DNA of 64,000 nucleotides, taken from NCBI GenBank assembly GCA_965230515.1, contig OZ246007.1:2170001-2234000 (forward strand), read 5' to 3'. Below the pieces are notes generated by a model. It searched no databases. It was not told where the DNA came from and was given only the letters and a program-made list of their open reading frames with translations. This DNA comes from JAJFKB01 sp965230515. Its GTDB lineage: Bacteria > Pseudomonadota > Gammaproteobacteria > Pseudomonadales > IMCC2047. Positions 45,169 to 53,400 of this stretch are shown here, in pieces. The position numbers and the translations under genes were made by a program. Within the stretch, counting starts at the first letter, position 1, and the number at the start of each line of letters is the position of its first letter.

Positions 45169-46344
45169 ATGTCTGTAATTCGCATGAAGGATCTGGCTCT
45201 GTCAGATAAAAAGGTATTGATTCGACAAGATCTGAATGTTCCGGTCAAAGAGGGCAAGGTTGCCAGTGATGCAAGGATTAGGGCGGCACTACCTACGCTG
45301 GAATTTGCACTTGATGCGGGTGCCCGGGTCATTGTGATGTCTCATTTAGGCCGACCGAAAGAGGGCGTTCCGAGTGACCAGCAGCAACAGTTTTCTCTGC
45401 AGCCAGTGGCGGAACACCTTTCTGGGTTGCTGGGCAGGCCGGTCCGTTTTGAGCAGGACTGGTTGGACGGTGTAACGGCCGAGCCGGGTGAGTTGGTGGT
45501 GGTGGAGAATGTCCGGTTTAATCAGGGTGAAAAAGCGGATGATGAGCAATTGGCCAAAAAAATGGCAGCACTCTGTGATGTTTTTGTGATGGATGCGTTC
45601 GGCACAGCTCACCGCGCTCAAGCATCGACCCATGGTGTTGCACGGTTTGCACCGGTCGCCTGTGCAGGGCCATTGCTGGTGAATGAACTGGAGGCGCTTG
45701 AGCAGGCGTTGGCCGAACCGGAGCGGCCAATGGTTGCCATTGTCGGAGGTTCCAAGGTGTCCACCAAGTTAACGGTACTGGACTCACTATCGAACATGGT
45801 GGATCAGCTTATCATTGGTGGCGGAATTGCTAATACTTTTCTTGCGGCCGCAGGGCATCCGGTTGGAAAATCGCTCTGCGAGCATGAGCTGATTGCCAGC
45901 GCCAAAAGTCTGATGGCAAAAACTCAAATTCCCATACCAACGGATGTGGTGGTAGCCAAAGCCTTGAGCGAATCTGCACAAGCGACAATTAAAGCGGTTG
46001 ATGAGGTAGAGGAGGATGACATGATCCTCGATATCGGCCCGGATTCGGCGGCGCACCTGGCAGAACTATTGAAACAGGCTAAAACCATTATCTGGAATGG
46101 CCCGGTGGGCGTATTTGAGTTCGATCAATTTGGCCAGGGTACGGAAAGAGTGGCGAAGGCGATTGCAGACAGCGAAGCCTTTTCCATCGCTGGAGGCGGA
46201 GACACGCTGGCTGCCGTGGATAAATACGGCATCACTGAGCAGGTTTCCTACATATCGACCGGAGGGGGAGCATTTCTGGAGTATGTGGAAGGTAAAAATC
46301 TGCCGGCCGTGGCCATACTAGAGCAGCGTGCTCTGGGTGAATAG
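45169..46344 (+). CDS. pgk: Phosphoglycerate kinase
   Basis: 391 residues. RQDLNVPVKEGKVASDARI, SHLGRPKEG, the nucleotide segment VGGSKVSTKLTVL and the C-terminal AGGGDTLAAVDKYG are all characteristic. It catalyses reversible phosphoryl transfer between 1,3-bisphosphoglycerate and ADP. It lies 33 bp after epd and 97 bp before the aldolase gene. Confidence 0.98.
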   Translation: MSVIRMKDLALSDKKVLIRQDLNVPVKEGKVASDARIRAALPTLEFALDAGARVIVMSHLGRPKEGVPSDQQQQFSLQPVAEHLSGLLGRPVRFEQDWLDGVTAEPGELVVVENVRFNQGEKADDEQLAKKMAALCDVFVMDAFGTAHRAQASTHGVARFAPVACAGPLLVNELEALEQALAEPERPMVAIVGGSKVSTKLTVLDSLSNMVDQLIIGGGIANTFLAAAGHPVGKSLCEHELIASAKSLMAKTQIPIPTDVVVAKALSESAQATIKAVDEVEEDDMILDIGPDSAAHLAELLKQAKTIIWNGPVGVFEFDQFGQGTERVAKAIADSEAFSIAGGGDTLAAVDKYGITEQVSYISTGGGAFLEYVEGKNLPAVAILEQRALGE

Positions 46345-46441
46345 CGGAGGCCTCGCGCTTCACAAATCTTAACCTTCCGCCAGACGGTCTGATACACTAG
46401 CAGGCAACGCGTGTTCAGACAGTTAATTGTCGGAGGTGACC

Positions 46442-47461
46442 ATGACGGTACTAAAGGAGCTACAGGATACCATTCAGGCCATGGCGGTTCGTGGCAAGGG
46501 GATTCTCGCAGCAGACGAGAGCACCAATACCATCGCCAAACGATTTGCCGATATCGGTGTGGCATCAACCGAAGCGCATCGTTGCAGTTACCGCTCCCTT
46601 CTCCTTTCGACGCCTGAGCTCGGCGATTTTATCAGTGGTGTCATTCTGTTTGAAGAAACGCTGGAGCAGCGTTCAAGTGTGGATGGCACGCCCATACCTC
46701 AATTGGCGCAATCACAACATATTGTGCCGGGCATCAAGGTTGATAAGGGATTAACCGATCTGGCAAATTGTCCCGGAGAGCAGGTAACCCAGGGGTTGGA
46801 TGGCCTGCGGGAAAGGCTGGCCAGCTACAAGTCTGCCGGAGCACGTTTCGCGAAATGGCGAAACGTATATCATATTGGTGAGACGACACCCAGTTTACGT
46901 GCGATTCAGATCAATGCCGAGATGCTGGCCCGGTATGCAGCTCTGTGCCAGGAGCAGGGTATTGTGCCCATTGTTGAGCCGGAAGTGCTGATTAATGGAG
47001 CCCATGATATTGAAACATCCGCTGTCGCGACAGAGGCTGCGATCCATGAGTTGTTTCTGGCTTTATTTCGGCACGGTGTGGTTTTAGAACATACGATTCT
47101 CAAACCGAATATGGTGGTGCCCGGAAAGGATGGCGGCGTCGTCGCAAGCCCGGAACAGGTGGCCGACCATACACTGAAAGTGCTGCGACGAGTGGTGCCG
47201 GCGGCGGTCCCAATGATCGCTTTCTTATCGGGAGGCTTGTCGCCGGAGCGATCAGATGCCTATCTCAATGCGATGAATCAGAACGATGCCCCCTGGCTGT
47301 TAAGCTACTCCTACGGGAGAGCGTTGCAACAGGAATGCCTGCAGGCCTGGTGCGGCAAAGAAGCGTTTTGGGAAAAGGCTCAACAGGTGTTATATCGTCG
47401 CGCACGTTTAACGGGCGCTGCACAACGAGGTGCCTACCTTGCCGAAATGGAAGAGGAATAG
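46442..47461 (+). CDS. fba: Fructose-bisphosphate aldolase, class I
   Basis: 339 residues from the ATG at 46442, which has GGAGG (46432-46436) five bases upstream; an in-frame TTG at 46427 lies before that SD. It is the eukaryote-like class I (Schiff-base) enzyme: GKGILAADESTNTIAKRF and KPNMVVPGKDGG, with the Schiff-base lysine at K221 in HTILKPNM. No zinc-binding class II signature is present. In Pseudomonas the same position after pgk holds a class II enzyme, so this is a non-homologous replacement. Confidence 0.95.
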   Translation: MTVLKELQDTIQAMAVRGKGILAADESTNTIAKRFADIGVASTEAHRCSYRSLLLSTPELGDFISGVILFEETLEQRSSVDGTPIPQLAQSQHIVPGIKVDKGLTDLANCPGEQVTQGLDGLRERLASYKSAGARFAKWRNVYHIGETTPSLRAIQINAEMLARYAALCQEQGIVPIVEPEVLINGAHDIETSAVATEAAIHELFLALFRHGVVLEHTILKPNMVVPGKDGGVVASPEQVADHTLKVLRRVVPAAVPMIAFLSGGLSPERSDAYLNAMNQNDAPWLLSYSYGRALQQECLQAWCGKEAFWEKAQQVLYRRARLTGAAQRGAYLAEMEEE

Positions 47462-47465
47462 CTTG

Positions 47466-48434
47466 GTGACATCGGCGCTCAATTGGGATAAGGAGAGTAT
47501 ACAAAGGCAATGGCAGCCGATCGATTTTGATGCTCCGGTGAGTTTGTCGCCAATCGAAAAGGAGTATTGCCGGTTTTACGGGCTGGATTTTGATAATGAA
47601 TTTGACCGTTTTGTTCATGCGTTTGGCTATCACGAAGTGTCAGGCTTTCGATTGGCGACCCACTACTATCGTCCCCGTAGCGGGTTATCCAAGGGAACGC
47701 TGGTACTATTACATGGCTATTTTGACCACGCAGGGCTGTTCACACATTTAATACGCTTTTGTCTGGAGCGTGATCTTTCTGTTGTTATTTATGATCTGCC
47801 CGGACATGGGTTGTCCACAGGTGAGCCGGCGGGAATTGAAGGATTTCACCGGTATGTAGAAATTCTGAATCACTACATTGTCTGGTGTAAGCGTAATTTT
47901 GATGATCCACTCTATCTGTTGGGGCAAAGTACCGGCGGGGCCATTGCTATGGCTTATTTGGTTGAGCAAGGCTATACGCCAGACAATTCGCCTTTCAAAA
48001 ATGTTTTTTTACTGGCACCGCTGGTGCGGCCTGTACAGTGGAAAAAGCTGGTTTTTTTGTACAATGCTTCAAAGCATTGGGTAAAGAGTGTACAGCGTAA
48101 ATTCATGGACTGTTCCCATGATACAGCCTTCATTGAGTTTCTTCAGAATAAGGACCCTTTGCAATATCGTAGAGTCCCCTTAACCTGGGTAACGTCGCTA
48201 ATAGACTGGTCCAATGAATTCGCTACAGTTGAGCCCTCATTTCTGTCGCCTGTTGTTATTCAGGGTGGCGGGGACACCACCATCGACTGGCCTTATAATC
48301 TGTCGGTTATTGATCAAAAATTTAATCAGCCACAGGTACACTTTCTGCCTCAGGCAAGGCACCATCTGGTTAATGAATCGACAGCGATTCGTGACCGGGT
48401 CTTCGGCATTCTGGAGTCCAATATCATTATCTAG
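47466..48434 (+). CDS. Alpha/beta hydrolase, lysophospholipase or monoacylglycerol lipase type
   Basis: 322 residues from GTG 47466, with GAGGA eight bases upstream inside the aldolase stop region; the frame also extends back to 47430. The fold motifs are LVLLHGYFDHAGLF (oxyanion loop), nucleophile Ser in LGQSTGGAIAMAY, Asp in GGGDTTIDWPY and His in QARHHLVNES. YDLPGHGLSTGEP places it with PldB-like lipases. No signal peptide is seen. It follows the aldolase by 4 bp and is probably co-transcribed, though the glycolytic link is unclear. Terminator at 48560. Confidence 0.85.
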   Translation: MTSALNWDKESIQRQWQPIDFDAPVSLSPIEKEYCRFYGLDFDNEFDRFVHAFGYHEVSGFRLATHYYRPRSGLSKGTLVLLHGYFDHAGLFTHLIRFCLERDLSVVIYDLPGHGLSTGEPAGIEGFHRYVEILNHYIVWCKRNFDDPLYLLGQSTGGAIAMAYLVEQGYTPDNSPFKNVFLLAPLVRPVQWKKLVFLYNASKHWVKSVQRKFMDCSHDTAFIEFLQNKDPLQYRRVPLTWVTSLIDWSNEFATVEPSFLSPVVIQGGGDTTIDWPYNLSVIDQKFNQPQVHFLPQARHHLVNESTAIRDRVFGILESNIII

Positions 48435-48762
48435 CCCTGTTATAACGTGGACCATTAAAAACCGGTTTTTATAGAGGAAATTATCATTTCACAAGGCCTC
48501 ACTACAGGCATAGAATAGATCCTGCAACATAACCTCCCCGGGTAAAACCCAGGGCAGACGGGCCTCTCTTGAGGCCCTTTCCTTTTGCCCCGTATTTTTT
48601 CTTTACCCTGATTTTCCAATAATGACCACCGTACAGACTCATTGTGAGTCGTCCTTTAATTGTCTTAATTTAAGCAACAATGAGTTCTGGTTAGTCTGGT
48701 TTATCTGATTTAATTTTGCTGTTAGATTAATTCAGGCCTATCCAGATTTAAGGAGGTTTCCA
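48435..48762. other. Intergenic region, 328 bp
   Basis: Contains the terminator at 48560-48585 and AT-rich sequence before the oxidoreductase gene. No promoter hexamers are clear enough to call and no gene is visible. Confidence 0.5.
48560..48585 (+). terminator. Rho-independent terminator after the hydrolase gene
   Basis: A perfect stem GGGCCTC (48560-48566), loop TCTT and GAGGCCC (48571-48577) is followed by TTTCCTTTT. Confidence 0.85.
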
Positions 48763-49764
48763 ATGGCATTAAAATTTAGTATCGGCTTACAGGGAAGCTA
48801 CCCAGTAAGGGATTATATTGATATTGCGCAGCGCATTGAGAATTATGGCTTTGATGAGGTTCATGTTTATGACGACCTGATGTTTAAACCAACTTGGCCT
48901 TTACTCACGCTTATCGGAGAACATACCAACCGAATTCATGTTGGGCCGGGTATTATTACCCCCCAGATAGTACACCCCTGTTATCATGCGGGTAACCTGG
49001 CTGAATTGGATGAACTCACCCAAGGGCGCGCCGTTTGTGGCATAGCACGTGGTGCTTTTTGGGAGTTTCTGGGAATTGAAAAGCAGAAAAAGCCCATTAC
49101 CATGGTGCGCGAAGCGATACAGATCATTCGCCGCTTGATGAGTGGTGATCGCTCTCCTTTTCATGGTGAGGTGTTTACCTGTACGGAGGAGTTGTTCTTT
49201 CGGTTTAAGACTTTTCGTGATGAAGTCCCGATTTTTATTGGGACTTGGGGGCCAAAAATGTGCCAGTTGGCAGGTGAAATAGCCTCTGGTGTAAAATCGG
49301 ATGGTCTGTGGAATCCGGACTATGTAAAAATTATACGAGAAAACATTGAGATCGGTGCGAAAAGGAGTAACCGAAATCCGGATGATATTGAAATTATAGC
49401 CGGGCCGCTTAGTTCCATATCCAGTGACCGGGAAAAAGCACGAGAAGCAGCACGCAAGGTGTTGGCAGTATATCTGCCCTATCTGAGACCCATGACCGAC
49501 GTGGCCGGTATTTCAGAGCAGGAGGTCCATCAGGTGCGTGAGGCTGCCGCTGCCGGTGATTTTAATAAAGGTGCTTCGTATATATCGGATCTGTCGGTAA
49601 GTAAATGTTCTGTCACAGGTACGCCCGATGAGGTGGTGATGCAGATTGAGGCTATGGCTGAGGCGGGTGTGACCCATGTGGCGTTTGGCCATTGTCTTGG
49701 GCCTGACTTTAATGAAGCTTTGGATTTGTTGGGTAAGGAGGTTTTGCCGCATTTTAAGCGTTAG
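48763..49764 (+). CDS. LLM-class (luciferase-like) flavin or F420 oxidoreductase
   Basis: 333 residues of the bacterial luciferase-like TIM barrel: IAQRIENYGFDEVHVYDDLMF, HVGPGIITPQIVHPCYHAGNLAELDELTQGRAVCGIARG, and the late VTGTPDEVVMQIEAMAEAGVTHVAFG. The pattern resembles the Mer-like methylene-tetrahydromethanopterin reductase branch, many of whose members use F420; whether this organism uses FMN or F420 cannot be read here. Substrate unknown. SD AAGGAGG precedes the ATG. It stands alone between a terminator and the LPS locus. Confidence 0.85.
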   Translation: MALKFSIGLQGSYPVRDYIDIAQRIENYGFDEVHVYDDLMFKPTWPLLTLIGEHTNRIHVGPGIITPQIVHPCYHAGNLAELDELTQGRAVCGIARGAFWEFLGIEKQKKPITMVREAIQIIRRLMSGDRSPFHGEVFTCTEELFFRFKTFRDEVPIFIGTWGPKMCQLAGEIASGVKSDGLWNPDYVKIIRENIEIGAKRSNRNPDDIEIIAGPLSSISSDREKAREAARKVLAVYLPYLRPMTDVAGISEQEVHQVREAAAAGDFNKGASYISDLSVSKCSVTGTPDEVVMQIEAMAEAGVTHVAFGHCLGPDFNEALDLLGKEVLPHFKR

Positions 49765-49900
49765 CAGGGTAGTGAGCCTGTTTCCAGTATAGGCACCATA
49801 TGCGTTAGCTATAAAGTAATTTAGATGGCGGGTAGTTATAACCGAGTTTGTATTCAGGTATTATACCGCCCTTATTGGAAAGTCTGTCAGCCAGATAAAA

Positions 49901-51421
49901 GTGATAAGGGTTTGGATATTGAAACAAAGTACTACCATTGCTTTTTATTTTATTGTCGCGATCCTCAGTGTTCTGTTATCGGTACAGGCAATTGTTTCCA
50001 ATCCGGTATTAAGCAGCGATTCTATTCTCTATCTGCGTGTTGCGGAAGCCTTTTCCGCTGAAGGGCTGTCCAGCGCGCTTGATCTGTATTCCTGGCCCTT
50101 TCTATCGGTGTTGATCGCGCAGTTGCACCATGTTACTGGCCTTTCCTTTGAAACGTCAGGTTATGCGCTAAGTATTTTTTTCTATGCTGTTATTAACTGT
50201 GCTTTTATCAGCCTGATAAAAGAGCTCGGTGGTTCCGCCCGAACACAGCTGTTCGCAGCGTATGTGATTTTGACCTACCCTACCCTGAATGATTACCGTG
50301 ATTATATTATCCGTGATCACGGATACTGGGGGTTGTTGCTTATGAGTTTGATTTTTCTATTACGTTTTCAGGCTCATAGTGGGTTACGAAATGCAATCGG
50401 TTGGATGCTCTGCTGTGTAACCGCTTTTGTGTTTCGAATTGAAGCGCTGGCGTTATTACTACTTGTACCATTAACGCTCTTAATTGGAGATAAAGCACAG
50501 TTAGGTAGCAGATTTAAAAAGGTTCTAATGCTTTACCTGGTGACGGTTGTTTTTTCGGTGATCTTGATACTGGTCATGATAGGTATTGTGGACTTGCAAT
50601 CCACCAGTAGCATAGTGTCAATGGTAGAGCAAATACCAGCGTCGTTAAACGACGCTTATCAGAGTCTTGACAATTCTATAGCGGTTATCAGGAGTGCTTT
50701 GGCGAATCCCTATCTGCATGAGGATGTGGGGTTTGTTTTTGTCTCAGGTATGTTGATGCTTCTGTTTTTCCAGGGCATGCATGCGTTGCTACCCAACAAT
50801 CTAATAATGCTGATTTGGGGGCGAGGGCTGATACTAAATCCGTTTACAGCGAGTGCTTCGTCAGTTATTTTCGGTCACCTCTTTGTTATTTTTCTTTATT
50901 TGCTATTTGCTATTTATAGCAAGCAGTTTATTAATGATCGCTTTATGGTCCCCTTCTGCCTTGTGCTCATGGTGTGGTTGCCATTTTATGCAAATGCCAT
51001 TTTAGAGCAGTTTCACCAACAAAGAGTACGCTGGGCGGTGATCCTGCTAGGCTTACTATTAAGCTATTCTCTTTTTGATTCGTTAATCTCTACAGGGACA
51101 AAAAAGCAACATATTTCGGAAGCGATCACATGGCTTAATGCAAACAGTAAAAAAGAGCGCAAACTGCTTACCAACAATGCGCATATTGCCTATTTTAGTA
51201 AGCAGGAATTTGATTCCTGTGCTTATAACCTCAATCCGGCGCGGGCCTATTTTAAAAAGGATTGTCCGGGAAGAGACCTGCTGGTGATTGAGATGAAAGA
51301 GAGAGATGAAGAGTTGGCAAAAAGACTCAAAAGTTTGCAGAGGTATAAAGGCTTTCGGGTAATCAATCGTTTTAGTAATGAACGGGGGGATCAGATTGTA
51401 ATCCTGCAAGTCGGTGAATAG
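49901..51421 (+). CDS. Polytopic membrane protein, probable GT-C glycosyltransferase
   Basis: About 506 residues with 10-12 predicted membrane helices. The first outer loop carries SSDSILYLRVAEAFSAEG, an acidic loop of the type seen in GT-C enzymes, and a soluble C-terminal part (from about residue 400) ends in a small alpha/beta-like stretch. Start uncertain: GTG at 49901 has no clear SD, whereas TTG at 49919 has AAGGG eight bases upstream. It sits beside LPS core genes, so transfer of a sugar from a lipid-linked donor in the periplasm is plausible. This is an inference; the family is not firmly recognised. Confidence 0.55.
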   Translation: MIRVWILKQSTTIAFYFIVAILSVLLSVQAIVSNPVLSSDSILYLRVAEAFSAEGLSSALDLYSWPFLSVLIAQLHHVTGLSFETSGYALSIFFYAVINCAFISLIKELGGSARTQLFAAYVILTYPTLNDYRDYIIRDHGYWGLLLMSLIFLLRFQAHSGLRNAIGWMLCCVTAFVFRIEALALLLLVPLTLLIGDKAQLGSRFKKVLMLYLVTVVFSVILILVMIGIVDLQSTSSIVSMVEQIPASLNDAYQSLDNSIAVIRSALANPYLHEDVGFVFVSGMLMLLFFQGMHALLPNNLIMLIWGRGLILNPFTASASSVIFGHLFVIFLYLLFAIYSKQFINDRFMVPFCLVLMVWLPFYANAILEQFHQQRVRWAVILLGLLLSYSLFDSLISTGTKKQHISEAITWLNANSKKERKLLTNNAHIAYFSKQEFDSCAYNLNPARAYFKKDCPGRDLLVIEMKERDEELAKRLKSLQRYKGFRVINRFSNERGDQIVILQVGE

Positions 51422-51842
51422 CGGATCAGGCCAAGTTGGTTACAAAGTCAGAACTGCCGAGGTTGTGACCATGGATCTTGACGATCAATTTGATGTCATC
51501 ATCGTGGGGAAGATCATTGAGCATCTGCCCAATGGGGGACAGATTTTGAAAAACATGTACCGGGATTTGGCTGAAAATAGCACGCTGCTGATTAACACAC
51601 CTAATCCCTTCTACTCCAGACAGTCGTTTAAAATATGGCGCTATAACAGTCCGCGGGTGTATGAAGAGCATACCAGCTGGTTTGACCCGATTACGCCCTG
51701 TAATCTGTGTCGAATGTCAGGAGTGGATACCTACGCGGTATATTGGGTGCAACCCAAGCTGGACTGGCTGAAAGCACTGCCACCAAGCTTCAGAAGCTAT
51801 TTCTCACATTCGTTCATGATTCTGGAAAAACGCGCGCAGTAA
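51414..51842 (+). pseudogene. N-terminally truncated SAM-dependent methyltransferase
   Basis: 142 residues that begin in the middle of a class I methyltransferase. FDVIIVGKIIEHLPNGGQIL corresponds to motif IV, followed by LLINTPNPFYSRQSFKIW and EEHTSWFDP, and the C-terminus looks complete. The front third, including the SAM-binding GxGxG motif I, is missing, and no matching piece exists upstream: all frames there run through the membrane protein gene, whose end this one overlaps by 8 bp. I consider it a remnant, although the frame is open and translation from GTG 51414 could be coupled to the upstream gene. Confidence 0.7.
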
Positions 51843-51871
51843 TACCAAGGCGCAGGGAACGCTGTTAACAA

Positions 51872-52549
51872 ATGAGAGTGATCACGGAAAAGGAGTACCA
51901 GGGATTGCGGCAGCAAGCTAAGTTGCTGACTGCAGATGGACATGGCGATAAAGTTCTTGAACTGGACTCTGGGAAAATTCTTAAATTATTCAGGCACAAA
52001 CGGATAATTTCCTCTGCGCACTATTCCCCCTATACCGGTAGATTTATCGCCAATGCCGCACTACTTGAACAGCTTGGTGTTAGCACGGTTACGGAGGTTG
52101 AAGAGTTTAAGATTCCGAGTATAGAGCGTACCGCAGTCTGCTATATGCCACTTGCCGGGCATACACTCAGAGAGATACAGGAAAGCAAAGGTGTCTACTC
52201 CCCGGAGCTTATTCGCATGTTTGGTGCGTTCGTTGGCCGGTTACATCGGCAGGGTGTGTTTTTTCGTTCTCTGCATCTGGGTAATGTCGTGCTCACACCT
52301 CAGCATCAATTGGGGTTGATTGATGTTGCAGATCTGCACAGTTATCGGCGGCCTTTGTCGGTAATGTTAAGATTGCGCAACTTTAAGCATACCTGCCGAT
52401 ACCAGCAGGACCGCCAGGCGATGTATGGTAAGCAGGGGTTTGCGATCTATTGGCAGGCCTACAGGGAGCAGGCGAATGAGCTGGGATGTTACAAGCAATA
52501 CTGGCTGCGTGCCGGCCTGATAAGAAAACTGAAAAGTTACTCGGATTAA
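51872..52549 (+). CDS. Kinase-fold protein of the LPS core region (toluene tolerance/WaaP-like)
   Basis: 225 residues. A weak kinase-like pattern is visible: a small N-lobe (DKVLELDSGKILKLFRHKR), GRLHRQGVFFRSLHLGNVVLTPQHQLGLIDVADL where the catalytic loop is altered to RSLHLGN and the metal Asp sits in LIDVAD. The usual HxD catalytic Asp is replaced by Ser-Leu, so activity is doubtful. Similar proteins near waaP in Pseudomonas are labelled toluene tolerance proteins. It converges on waaP with a 26-bp gap. Confidence 0.7.
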   Translation: MRVITEKEYQGLRQQAKLLTADGHGDKVLELDSGKILKLFRHKRIISSAHYSPYTGRFIANAALLEQLGVSTVTEVEEFKIPSIERTAVCYMPLAGHTLREIQESKGVYSPELIRMFGAFVGRLHRQGVFFRSLHLGNVVLTPQHQLGLIDVADLHSYRRPLSVMLRLRNFKHTCRYQQDRQAMYGKQGFAIYWQAYREQANELGCYKQYWLRAGLIRKLKSYSD

Positions 52550-52575
52550 AGCTCAGGCATATCAGATCGTTCCGG

Positions 52576-53400
52576 TTAAAGTGGCAGGTGCGGAGCGATG
52601 CCATGCATCTTTCTGTAGAGTGAAATAGCGCGCACAGATACTTTCTGCCAGAATTTCCGGTTTTGTAAGAAGTCCTCTTTCAGCGATCGGTTTGAGTATA
52701 CTTTGATAAAACGTAACACGTCATGACGGGTAAGGCCTGCATCCAGTGCGGAAAAATAGAGGCTGCCCAAATCCTTGATCAGCCATCGCTCGGGCACTTT
52801 TTGCCTGATTTGTGAACGATGTAGATCAATCAGATGAAGCCGTATATTTTCACGATTGAGGTGTTCTATTCCCGGTTTAAGATCCAGCAAAAAATGACAT
52901 ATATAGAAATCGCGATGATTCAGTCCACCTTCATGCATGGTCCGTGAAATCAGGGCCACCTTGTTAATCAACGCTAATTTAAGCTTAAAGTCCGGTGGCG
53001 AATTGCTCCAGTTTCTACAGAAGTCCTCAAGACTTTCCGTGTTTTCCAGCGATTCTGTAATCAGGAATGATTCTCTTCGTGCGGGGTTAATCCCGCGTAC
53101 GCCATAACCTGAAATTGTCATGGTGTCGATTCCCAATTTATTGAGATGCATGATTGCCTTCCATTCCGTACTGGCATCCAGGATCGGTTTTCGACCGGTT
53201 AGCCCGTTCTTGAATATTTCGCGCCAGCCAACACCGGTATGGATTTTTGCAAAATAGGGTTTTTCGTTATTGATAAAGCGAAGCGTTCGCCGCGATGGCA
53301 TATCCCGATAAATCTCGCCCTTCAAATTCATGGCATAGGCAAAAGGATCCTGTCGAGGCCACTCTTTAGAGAGTTTGTTGTCAAGATGGAAGAGATTCAT
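52576..53400 (-). CDS. waaP: LPS core heptose(I) kinase WaaP
   Basis: 274 residues. GEIYRDMPSRRTLRF, PYFAKIHTGVGWREIFKN (Lys of the ATP site) and NHRDFYICHFLLD with catalytic D164 closely follow Pseudomonas WaaP, whose catalytic Asp is at the equivalent position. The metal Asp is in LIDLHRSQ. It phosphorylates heptose I of the LPS inner core, which in Pseudomonas is essential. Its start overlaps the preceding kinase gene by 4 bp. Confidence 0.95.
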   Translation of the reverse strand: MNLFHLDNKLSKEWPRQDPFAYAMNLKGEIYRDMPSRRTLRFINNEKPYFAKIHTGVGWREIFKNGLTGRKPILDASTEWKAIMHLNKLGIDTMTISGYGVRGINPARRESFLITESLENTESLEDFCRNWSNSPPDFKLKLALINKVALISRTMHEGGLNHRDFYICHFLLDLKPGIEHLNRENIRLHLIDLHRSQIRQKVPERWLIKDLGSLYFSALDAGLTRHDVLRFIKVYSNRSLKEDFLQNRKFWQKVSVRAISLYRKMHGIAPHLPL

